Shown here: positions 52,689-63,089 of the stretch, piece after piece
How positions within the stretch are numbered: the stretch's first letter is position 1
Layout of the letters: each line of letters opens with the position of its first letter
Assembly (NCBI RefSeq): GCF_000264905.1
Contig: NW_006763132.1
Coordinates: forward strand, 1,610,514 to 1,674,513
Reading direction: 5' to 3'
Length of the DNA: 64,000 nt
DNA from: Stereum hirsutum FP-91666 SS1
Taxonomy: Eukaryota; Basidiomycota; Agaricomycetes; Russulales; Stereaceae
Program-made: the position numbers and the translations under genes
The notes under the pieces: model-generated
What the model saw: the letters and a program-made list of their open reading frames with translations, nothing else
Database searches by the model: none
What the model was told of the DNA's origin: nothing

Positions 52689-53272
52689 ACTAGGCCTTCG
52701 TGGAGGAGTAATGGCTAGAGAACTGGACGGCGTGGTGGGGCTCAGGTATGGGCGTCGAGGATGTCAGAGGCGCCAGACATAAATGCGAGAAGCACAGCAG
52801 GATCGTACGGCATGTCAAGAACAAAGATAGAATACGGTGCCACATAACTTAGAACACATGAGAGCGTTGATCATGTTCAAAGGATAACCTGATTTGGCTG
52901 AGCAAATGCTCGCTGAGACCGCGCGTGGAGGTAGATGTCGGTCCTCTGCCCTGCATGTGTGAACGGTTAGCGATATAAGCTTGTTTTGTATCGTTGATGA
53001 GTGAGCGAGGCTAGCCTCCCAAAGCAAAATAGCTAATCGTTCAACGCGAGGATCACCAGTGAAGCTCAAGGAGGTAGTTCGACGCTACGCCACCGCCCAC
53101 CGGACGTCGAACCGTTGAAGCTGTGTGACTGTAACAGGGAGGTGACGAAGGAGGACGAGGTGACCATCGTGACGCTCCGTCCTGCTCCGTCACCCGCTCC
53201 GCTCGCTCTCAGTCGCTCGTTCTTTGCGATACGTCAACTCTTTCTCTAACATACTGTTCAATGTTCTTCTCC
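52689..53272. other. HelB1 upstream region and decayed PAM18 promoter
   Basis: Aligns loosely with 62220-62719 of copy 2. No gene seen. Confidence 0.45.
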
Positions 53273-53610
53273 AGGATCACATCAGTAGTCTTGTCGGTGT
53301 TGGTATAACTGTGTAACTTGTGCTGGTCACCACTTTATTCGGTATTCGACCAATGAGGATCGAGGGCGAAAATGGTTCGCCAGGAGGCCGCCACTGTAGT
53401 CCTCTACACCGCGTGTTCTCTAATCTCTATGGACTGGTTGGAACGCGGCTAAGTTGCATTATTTGAGTCACTTCTGTCCTACAGGAATAACCTCGACTTA
53501 AAATCTGGCCGAAGGATGCACATCGTCAAATTATGCCGTTCTTCCTAACCGAGGAGTCACATACGTAGTAATGAAGCTAAGGACCTACTCGAGTGCAGCC
53601 CACGGGATGA
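53273..53610 (+). pseudogene. PAM18/TIM14 relic, copy 1
   Basis: Follows the intact gene at 62720-63089 over its whole length: CACTTTATTCGG, CAGGAGGCC, AAGGATGCACATCGTCAAAT, GCTAAGGA and CTCGAG blocks are all recognisable. The start codon is lost, a deletion of about 25 bases removes part of the region after the TM segment, frames shift, and the HPD codons have changed (CATCCTGAC became TTCCTAAC-like). It cannot encode a working J domain. Confidence 0.8.
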
Positions 53611-53691
53611 AGATGAGTTTTATCTCATCTATTCAAGGGGCACGTAGCTCTACAACGTGAGGTCCTTACGGGTCTCATATACGTGCTACAT

Positions 53692-55290
53692 AGAGCCTCG
53701 AACCCCCCCATTGTCTCCGAATAATCAAGAGTCATACACGTTCATACTCTCTCAGTCACTCTCCATTGTCGCTGCGACCCTCATGAGACCCCCATTTTGT
53801 CTCCTTCGAACTCTATCTCGGGCCACCTCACTATCATCATCACATACATCTGTCATGTCCATTCCCCTTCGCGATAGGCTCCCACCTCCACGACATCCTC
53901 TCCTCACTTGACGCCCACATCTGTTCCTTACAACTTCACTCTTGTCATCGAGTGCCACTCTCAAATATTTGCCTTGTGGCGCCTCGGTGTCCAGCGTCCT
54001 GACGGCGCATTTCGCGATTATCTAGGAAATTGAGAGGACGGCATTCGAATCGCCTGATGATTCCGTTAGTTTTGTGAGTGCGGCCGGTAGTGCTGAGCAG
54101 TCAGGTGGATAAGTGAGAAGGAGGGAGGGTTAGGAAAGATTGAAGGGTGACGACTGAGTGAAGAGAAGAGAAGAGAGCGAAGGGGCTTTTTTGACAATTC
54201 CGACGATAGTATTTTGTGGTTTACGGGGTACAGTGCTTACTGGATGGAATCCATCGGTATGTCATCCTGATTCTTTTGACCTTTCGAATGCAGACTAACT
54301 TGCATCTTAATATTCTCTTTTGCTATTCCTTGCTGATGCCACATTATTTCGCTGTGTGGCTTGATCTTGACCGATTCTTTTCGAAAACATACACGCAACT
54401 GGCACTGCAGCCCGCATGCCACGGAACCCACGGGCCCGCGACCGCGACCGTCGCACCACACTGCGCTGCGAGGCTCTTCGAGTATGGACGAACAGAGACG
54501 TTCAGCCTGCTCATGGCGTTCAACAAAACCCCGGGTACTCGCTATGGGTAATGAGCGTGTTCTGTATGTCCTTCTCGCCTTGTTCTTGCCCTCCAGCATG
54601 AACTAACATAACCTCGTGTTTCTCGCCTTCAGTCGCTCGTAGCTTCATTAACGCTTCGCACTCCACCGCGCCATCCAAATTTGAAGCTCGCTCACGCGAA
54701 AAGGCCCGGGAAGGCCCCCGGCAGAAACGTTGACCGTCACCTCGGACTGCGACTGACGATGTCTCCTGACAAAGGAAGAAGTCAGCGTTGTTCGAGAATG
54801 CGTTGTTCAGTAAGAGCTATACATGCATACCGAGCACGACACCTTTGCTCAGGGGACCTAGGTACGTCTTGTCTCTCAGAGATTTCCGATAACTAAGCTA
54901 AAAGTGATGCTGATTGTGTGGGATTCGTCTCATTTGTGGCTTGTGGCGTATGACGCGACATGGTTGTATGTTCGAAGCCGCCTCCAACGCTCTGCTACGT
55001 CTGCTACGGACTCAGCTCTACATCCGCTCTCCTCTCCCTTCTTCTCTCCCTCACTTTTCTATGCCCGATCTTACACTCGCCACTCCAATCTCACCGCATT
55101 CCTTCAATACAGACCACTGTGACTCCGACGTGAACCAACTCGGTATGAAGCCGACGCATTCGTGTCCGCTCACTTCGACCGCAGTGTTTGAGGAGGCCCA
55201 TATGCTAAGGGTTCGTTGCTAGCGGATGTCCGTGTTGGCTCCGTAAGTAGCGCTTCCGTGGCAGTGGTCAATGGCGAGGCTATAGAGTCT
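53692..55290 (+). pseudogene. Carnitine acyltransferase relic, 5'-truncated, copy 2
   Basis: Matches the 3' half of the intact gene from about 44085 on: CTCCCACCTCCACGACATCC, the stretch before the intron near 54.26 kb, the intron with its GCCACA/TGTGGC pair, CGGACGAACAGAGACG-type exon sequence, and CATTCGTGTCCGCTCACTTC (STS block). The 5' half is absent because the duplication breakpoint lies inside the gene. The catalytic His block is destroyed and there are many stops and frameshifts. Confidence 0.82.
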
Positions 55291-55633
55291 GGATGAGAGC
55301 GCAAAAGGATCCAAGAAGAACAGTACATGTTTTGAGTGACAGGGACACATCATGACCAGCGTGAGGCAGGGGTGGCGCCAACTTTTGCAATCTGCTTGTG
55401 ATGTGGTCTGCCGCTCTGTGATCCTGAGACTCGTATATGATGCACAATGTGCACTCCTGATTCTAAGTCAGCTACAAAAGCAAGGGATTCAGATTTAAGA
55501 GTTAAGTCATCCGAAGAGTATTAGTACATCCTTCCGATCTGAAAACCAGAGCATTAGACTTCTTTCTCCGCTGTTCTATTATCCTTAGTTCCTCTCCCAT
55601 CCCAAGTCCCTCTGTGCCCTTTCTCTTCATCCT

Positions 55634-58599
55634 CTAGATTGCAACCTTCCCGTCCTCTACATCCTTTATTTCCACCCATCCCTTCTCTCCCCACTCTGCC
55701 GCCATCTTCCCAACCAAGGTATTCTTTCCTTTCCCTTCAATCAAGAACTTCTTGTTGGCACAGATGAACATTCCACGCTTGCACCGTGTGAGCATGACAT
55801 TGGTACGCCGTAGGTTGTCAAGGAAGCCAGGCTCTTTCGAGCGGACAAGTGAGATGATGATGTAGTCATCCTCATTTCCTAGGGGTAGAGTATGCAATAT
55901 CAGTTATAGATAGAGAAAGTCAAGAAGTGGAGAGGGTATCATACCTTGGAAAGAGTCAACATTAAAGCACTTGTTTTCCCAGCCAAGGCCATTATCCCTT
56001 AGGGTCTTCTCTAGAAGGTTGCGCTGCGCATCATATCTATCAAGCAAAAGAGATATTGAGAGTGTTTCCAAGATTTTTTGATGAAAGTTTACGTACGGAG
56101 TGATGATCTTAAAAGAAACCTCTGCCACTTGCAGAATCTGAGCTAATGATGCTACAGCCTCCGCTTGCTTGATGTTCTAGAAAAATGCAACAGCTTTAGA
56201 AATATATACATCAGTCAAATCATAAAGGTAACTTACTACCCATGACTTCCCATCTTTCTGCTCCTTTCCCTCAGGAATATCAATGAAAAAGCAGGATGGA
56301 GTTGTCCTTGGTACACAGTGTTTAGGATTGGAGTTGAGTTTGCCACCGTAGATCTCTGCAGAGATGTAGTCTCCAATCTGAGGAGGCATACGGTCTGACA
56401 CGCCAATAAGCACAAGAATTGAAGATTACATCCACATCCAACTTACATTGTGTACCCAGGAATTTTGCTTTCTCTCGTAAGTGAGCCATTTCAAAGATAC
56501 TTTGTAGGTCACCAATATCTTCCTGTCCATAAGGTGGAACTGAATATCCAGATCAATATATGTGATAGCATTCAAAGGACACAGAGATGCCTACGTTGCT
56601 TGTCATCTCCAATGAATGAAAGGTTTTGGATTTTTTTGCCAAAAGTGTTGAGCATGGGGAAGTAGTCCCCAACAGTAATCTGACTAGCCTCATCGATCAA
56701 GATGCTGATGGGAGGAACGACCTTGGTGAATCCAAGGTCAGAGAGACGGGGATTGGAGATCATGGAAAGAGTGCATAAGATGACTTGGGAGGATCCAAGG
56801 GACCTCTCAACAGCGGCTGGTGATTTAGGCCACTGATCCGAGGGAAGGATCTTATTCTGGATTTTTCTGTAGAGATGTTCATGCCTGTATAAAAGAAGAG
56901 TTATACAAGAGTTGAGTTGATAAGCAAGTCAGATTGCAAAGCTGGCAAGACAAACCAGTCAAAGTGAAAGTCAGCTGAAACCAGTAATCTCCAGTCCTCA
57001 AACCCAACATCCAGTAGCTTCTCTGCTATGTTCTTTACCGCCACATTAGACTGTGCCATCAGCCAAATACCCTTCTGCCCTGCTTTAATAGCAGACAAGA
57101 CATAGGTTGCGATGACAGAGGTCTTTCCAGTCCTAGAGATAGATTGAAATTAATTTGAGCATAAACAAGATGTGGTGTAGCAGAGATTGTAAGGACATAC
57201 CCTGGAGGGCCTTGAATAATTGTGATCTTATCTTCTGGAGCAGTAGATAGCATGGATATGATAGCATCATTTTGGGAAGAGTTTATGGGGTACTGCAGAT
57301 TTTCGAAGGGAGAGGCAGATGTGGAAGGAGTTGCTAACAAGGCAATGTCCTCTGGCCATGGGGCTTTGTCAGGCAAGTCCCAGATGTGATCAATCCATGG
57401 ATTGTCAAAGCCTCTCCTTCTTTGCAGCACAAGAAGAATATCCTCAGCAAGTTTAGCCTGTGCATAGGTAGGTGTAGAGCGGCTCTGGCTGCTTATAGCA
57501 GTGACCACCTTCCCACCAAGGGAGAGATTATCCTGGAATTTCATAGTAGCATGTCTTCCTTTGACTTTGGTAGACACTGCAGATGTAGCAAAGGTACCAT
57601 ATTCAGTCTGGACCTGAACAGTCTATCAAGGAAGAATCACTTCAACGATTGTGCCAATTTAGAGATTAAAAGGAGTCTTACTGAGTTTGAGTCATTATAC
57701 ATCCGGGTTTGGAAACGAGAATTCTGAGTGTTCAACCTATGCTTCCTTGGATCCCATTTGGTCTGAGAGAAATCATTGAAAACAGTAGAAGGGTCCATAG
57801 CTGTGATGAGGTGGTCATCTGAAGCAAGCTTCTCTAAAAGTGCCAGATGCTACAGGATATAATTAAAGATAGATGAGCATGCAGTTTGAACGTATATAAT
57901 GAAGTCACTACATACAGGTTGGCTTAATATCTGAGTGTTGATCTTTGGTGCATCAGGGCTGCGTGTAGCCTGCATAACCTCAAGATTTCCCATATATGCA
58001 GAGACCCATGCTCTCTGGGCCACATCCTGGGGACGTCTGGGATTGTACTCCTTTTGTTTGAAGAGAGCAGATATATTGTTTGCATCGAGCTCAATATCGC
58101 CTCCCAATGCATATTGGATAGAAGCAAGGGGTATACGAGAAATGATAGGCAATGCAGATTGAATGTCAACCCCAGAGGTAAGGTGCATGTCATAGTGCAT
58201 ATGGAGCAAAAGGCTCAGAGGTCCGAGGTCAAATCCATAGAGGTTCGGTTGCTGTCGGATACGGCAAAGGACATTCCGCTTTAGACCAGCCCGAATCTTT
58301 GTAACTTTGTCCGTAATCTCAGGACTAAGCTCGATGATGAGGACATGTGCAAATTCAGGCTTGTCCCCTGGGTCAGAGTTCACTGCGAGAGCCAGGACAG
58401 AGAGATGGTTGGATTCACTGTATGCGCCGGCGATGCCGACACAATTCCCAAGATCTCCGATATCATCTTTACCGAATAGCCATCTGAGATGTTTCGGAGT
58501 GAAGTCAGCTTCACGGACGGTGATAACAGTGATATCAGGAGTCTTAAGCTGAATGATGTTCTGTTGCACGATGGTCGTGCGCGGAAACGGTTGCGTCAT
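55634..58599 (-). CDS. SF1 (UPF1/SEN1-like) helicase, HelA2
   Basis: Near twin of HelA1, about 800 aa with the same exons. The start at 58599 gives MTQPFPRTTIVQQNIIQLKT; a longer upstream frame reads through the leader and is not preferred. N-domain: VGIAGAYSE, VLALAVNSD, HVLIIELSP, LYGFDLGPLSLLLHMHYDM, AWVSAYMGN. Helicase motifs match HelA1 (GPPGTGKT across an intron, LIDEASQITVGDYF, GDDKQ, YRMPPQIGD, NVDSFQGNEDDY, RRTNVMLTRCKRGM). The end differs: EIKDVEDGKVAI. No disabling change was found. Substitutions relative to HelA1 look fairly evenly spread over exons and introns. Confidence 0.85.
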
Positions 58600-59447
58600 G
58601 TTGCGACGAGCTTGGCCAGAATGCGAGGAGTGCGAACTAAGTAGGTGCTCGGATCGAAGGTGAATGCGAACGAGGAGTATCGGAGATGGTGAGGGAGGGG
58701 AGCGAGCTGCTCTTTGTCGCGATCCAACGGTTAGCATTATCAAGAACAGATAACCACAGCCGATATCAGGCACGCACAAATGAAACTTGAATGCCTCCAA
58801 CTCTCGCTTGATGGCAGCCTGGTTCGACCCGATGGGTGGCGAGTGGCGCGCCGCGTACAGCCTGAACGAAGTGATTGAACATAGAGCAGAGAATGATCAA
58901 CTGAGATCAGACGTACGATGGCAACAAGCGTCGTGTTCACAAGTCTCTAGATCCGCTGAGCACGAAGACCTGAACAGACAACCTGACAGTTCGATATCGA
59001 TGACGATACAATATGGTGGCGAGGGAAAACACGACGTAGCGACAAATTGAAAGGCAAAGACGCATAAGAGATCAAGACTTCGACGACATCTGCATGATAG
59101 CTGACTTACGATTGACATCGAAAACGCGATGCTAATGACCAAGATGGGCAGGACGAACAGCGAGCGCAGCGATGATGGAAGAGAGAGACAGAGGGCCTGG
59201 AAAATGCCGGGGACAAAGAGTGGCACAAAAGGGCACAAAGCCTTCGTCGAAGCTACTTACCACGCCACCCGCGTCTCCCCAAAGAAAATCCTAACGCGAA
59301 CGTCGTTCAGGACACGTAGAGCTCGGCTAATGGTCTCATACGAGATCTATACAGATGTGCAACAAGAATATACGTAGAATCTTTCATGATGCCCCTCAGA
59401 CAGGGACCCCTCTAGCACCCACGAGGAAGGAGCGAATGCCAGACAGT
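58600..59447 (-). promoter_or_regulatory. Conserved spliced leader upstream of HelA2
   Basis: Counterpart of 49072-49900. Minus-strand donor GTAAGT at 59109, acceptor CAG before 58982, donor GTACGT at 58916, acceptor CAG before 58861, giving an internal exon 58982-58917 of the same size (66 versus 65 nt). Confidence 0.5.
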
Positions 59448-62219
59448 CTACAATCGACCCATTCTGACATCCAGTACCGAGAACCAACCTTCATCACCGC
59501 ACTCCTTGGATAACTTTCCAGCGAGCGAATCGGCTCCTACTCCGTCGAGGAAGGTCCGGTTCGAACATATTGTCATGCTCTTTTTGCAACGCGAAAGCAT
59601 GACATTGGAACGACGCCAGTTGCGCAAAAAGCCCAGCTTCTGGGTCCGAACAAGCGAGATGATTATATGGTCGCCTTCGTTGCCTACGTGCACACGTGTT
59701 GCGGGTCAGCTCACAGGCCCGGAGCCTATGTGCGGGGAACGTACCTTGGAAGGCATCGACGTTAAAGACTCCATCCTCCCACGAAAGATTCGCAGCCTTG
59801 AGAGAGTTTTCGATGAGGTTCCGTTGCGCATCATATCTAGGTATCATAAACCATTAGCTGAGCTTGTGAGCCTGCACACGGCGCACATACGGGGTTATGA
59901 CTCGGTACGATTTGCCCTTCTTCGTGAACTCAGCGGCAAGGCGTAGGATAATATCGACCTCTTCTTTATTCTGTGCAACAACAATGTCATTTTTCAAGGA
60001 GAGGACAGAGACAAGAAAGCGCGACTACTCACGATCCAGCTATGACCCTTTTTTTCTTCAACACCTTTGATGACATTCACGAAGCGGCAAGCCTTACGAG
60101 TCACTATCGAATGTACGGTCTTCAGTTTACGATCGTAGACATGTCGAGAGATGAAATCGCCGATGAACTTCGGCATGCGGTCTGTTAAGAACTCGTCAGT
60201 AAGCTTTAAATCAAGAGAAGGTAGCCTTACACTGTGTATCGAGGAAAATGGCCTGTTGACGAAGATGTGTAATCTCGAAGACGCTTTGTAGCGTAGGGAT
60301 GTCCTCCTGTCCGAATGGAGGTACTAGAACAATAACAGTGAGTCGATCAAGAAGGGGTCGAAACGAGAGGTGAACTTACGCTGCTTATCATCCCCGATGA
60401 GCACAAGCTTCGCCAGAGTGGACTGGAAGTGGTGAATAAGAGGGAGATAACATCCAATTTCGATCTGGCTAGCTTCATCGACTATGGCCGCCTCGACAGG
60501 AACCACTCCAGTAAAGACCGGTAGCTTTGGGTTGGAGAGCATACTAATCGTGCAGAGAATGACCTTCGCGCCGCCCATTAGCCTCTCGGCTTCCAGCTTG
60601 GTCCCAGGAAACTCGTCCGAGCGGACGACGTTCGGGATGATCTGCTCATATAGATGTTCATGCCTAGAATGGGTTGTTAATTGACATTCTTGACCAGGCG
60701 ATGACTGAGAGTGTAAATGACTCACCAATCGAAATGAAACTCGTGTGATACGAGGAGCCGGAAAGCCAGAAACCCCACGTCCGCCAATTTCTCCGCGATG
60801 TTCTTCACCGCTACATTCGACTGGGCTATGAGATAGACGCTACGGCGCGGGTCGCCAACCCGTATTTTCTGAACGGACTCCGCGATCACCGTCGTCTTCC
60901 CGGTACCCGGCGGCCCCTGCACCAGGCAGATCCTGTCGGCGGGCTCAGTGGACAAGATGGCCCTCACAGCGAGCTCCTGAGAAGTGTTCAAAGGATGTTT
61001 TGACGTTTGCGCACCCGCACCGTTGAGCGGCCGAAGAGTAGGTGTTTTCGCCCAGTCGACAGCGTCATGAGAAACCCAGATAGCCTGGAAGAACGGGATG
61101 TCGTCCAAGAACAGCTGGGCTAAGAAAGCACGGCGAACAATGTCGTGTCTTTGACCTTCGGCAGTCGTAGGCGTGTCCTTCCCGATGGTATTCGCGGAGT
61201 AGATCTTCGTCCCCTCGCTGACACCTTGTATGGCGATCTCAGCCAGTCGTCCGTCCACACCCCTCACCCTGCCACTTCGAGTAACAGTCTTCCCGTCCAC
61301 CCGGAGCTTCATGTGAAGGATCTAACAAAAGCTTAGTCGAATGGCATGCAGAGAAGAGATAATGGACCAAATACTTACACCAGAATCTGTTGCGCGGATG
61401 CGCGACTTATATCGTGTGGAGGTCAATTCAAGGTTACCGTTACGGTGTTTAACTTCGCCTTTGACGTCGTTCTCCACGACCGTGGGCTTCAGGGCATCGA
61501 GCTTGTCGGCGTCACGAAGAAGTTTGGCTAATCGTTGGAGGTCCTACGAGGAAGAATTCAGGTGAGCGGTGAACTCCGTCGTAGGTCAGTGCACGTACCA
61601 TTTCAGGAAGCACACTAAGATCAAGCATCGGGCACGCCGAACTGTTCCTCGTATCAACAGAAGCAATATGGCAGGACATCCAAGCTCGTAGGGCGGCGCG
61701 CTTGGGCCACCCCGCTTCACGTTTCTCATCCTTGTATACGTTTCTAGCGCTAGGGAGGATGTTCTGTTGTCCAAGAATAGTGCACAGAAAAGCGTAATCT
61801 GTGGGTTTTTTATGAGCTAAGGACCACAGGTCGACGAGCGTCCCGGCCTTAAACCCAAGATCTAAAAACAAGCCAGCGGCGATACGTTCCGGATGTAGAG
61901 CGTATCTGGTGTACGCAGGATTACAGAGCATATTAACAAGGGAAGCGAGACGATGTGATGGTGTGCGCGTATTGCCATGATTATGCTTTGACGGGAGTTT
62001 GACAAGAAGTATTTGGGTGGAGGATGCAAAAGCGAGGGTCTGTAACGCGCAATGAGGGCCAAAGGCGGGTGCCACCCCGATGATGCCATTCTGGACGGTC
62101 TGGAGGAAGTCCTGGAAGACCTGCTCCGTCAAAGAGCTCTGATCGCACACGACCACAGGGAGATGCGAGGGGCCTCCCTTCAGAATTGCCTGCTGAACGG
62201 TTAATATTTCGCAAGGCAT
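59448..62219 (-). CDS. SF1 helicase with degenerate exonuclease-like N-domain, HelB2
   Basis: About 780 aa, intact. Start MPCEILTVQQAILKGGPSHL. N-domain: IIGVAPAFGPHCALQTLAFA, QILLVKLPSK, ALHPERIAAGLFLDLGF, LVDLWSL, AALRAWMSCHIA. Helicase: LNTSQELAV, GPPGTGKTTVIAES, IAQSNVAVKN, CTISMLSNP, IVDEASQIEIGCY, GDDKQLPPFGQED, YRMPKFIGDFISRHVYD, QRNLIENSL, NVDAFQGNEGDHIIISLVRT, RRSNVMLSRCKKSM. Donor before YRMP is a normal GTAAGG. Divergence from HelB1 is clearly greater than that between the HelA copies. Confidence 0.85.
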
Positions 62220-62719
62220 GCGGCGAGGGAGGACAAGTGGTGAGAGTGATTGAGGAAGGTGAAGTGGGGGATAGGACGTACTGAGATTTATATGGCAGAA
62301 TCAAGCGATGATCCTCAACGCCATTAAGCAGCATACACGCTGAGACAGCGCCACCGAAATACAAGAAAGAAGGACAAAAGACGACCTAATCAAACAGTGC
62401 GAGTGCTTGTGGCGGGGCGCTGGCGAATGGTATAAGGCATACAAACAGGTCTGGAACAGTACTATAGCAACGGAGTGGACAGAACAAGTGCCAGGTTACC
62501 TCCTTCCGCCCTGACGTCAAGAGACGGAGCCTGCGACGTGAACTAATACAACGAAAGGCAAAATTGGGGTGAAGCTCAACACCGTCAACGACAAGCAGCG
62601 CCACGCTGCGTGGCGCCTGCTGAAGGGGGTGACTGAACGTGACTGTCGTAACAGCTTTGTCACCAACACGTTCTCCTTTTGACCTATTTCGACTCTCTCC
62701 CTGAACATTATTCTCCTCT
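62220..62719. promoter_or_regulatory. Divergent promoter region, HelB2 / PAM18
   Basis: 500 bases between divergent start codons. No TATA box seen. Confidence 0.4.
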
Positions 62720-63089
62720 ATGGCGACACCAGTCATTGTTGGCGTCGGTGCAATTGCTGCAGCTCTTGCCGGTCGTCACTTTATTCGGAATGCTGGAAGA
62801 GGAGCGGCAGATCAATGGGTGAAGGGAGGATTCAAGGCGAAGATGGATCGCAAGGAGGCCATTGCCATCCTTGGCCTCAAGTGAGTACCTTTCTTATGGG
62901 TTAGGTGGTTTCTGCTCAATCAAATTGCTTATGTCCACTAGAGAGGGACCTCAGCTGAAGACCCGGCTGAAGGATGCACATCGTCAAATCATGCTAGCAA
63001 ATCATCCTGACCGAGGAGGAGCCCCATACTTAGCTAGTAAAATCAACGAAGCTAAGGATCTCCTCGAGCGCGAGCTCAAGGGACGATGA
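62720..63089 (+). CDS. PAM18: Mitochondrial import J protein PAM18/TIM14
   Basis: Two exons around a 61 nt intron (62881-62941), 102 aa. J-domain subunit of the PAM motor that stimulates mtHsp70 at the TIM23 channel. An N-terminal TM segment ([14 protein letters not shown]) is followed by [43 protein letters not shown] with the HPD motif, [17 protein letters not shown] at the end. Length and order are canonical. This is the only working copy in the window; the other is the relic at 53273. Confidence 0.95.

Larger units (their letters stand above)
44085..53690. repeat. Segmental tandem duplication, copy 1
   Basis: Unit of about 9.5-9.6 kb: 3' half of carnitine acyltransferase (+), helicase A1 (-), helicase B1 (-), PAM18 relic (+) and about 90 bases of its 3' flank. 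Equivalent points in copy 2 are offset by about 9530-9550 bases (HelA starts 49071/58599, HelB starts 52688/62219). Homology also covers the non-coding spacers. Confidence 0.88.

Noticed and set aside
46084..62219. Helicase array as part of a Helitron or other mobile element
   Set aside because: The helicases are SF1B UPF1-like, not Pif1/RepHel, no HUH domain is present, and the copy number is explained by the segmental duplication.
62386..62736. Minus-strand frame over the PAM18 promoter
   Set aside because: Antisense overlap of the PAM18 start, no conserved features.
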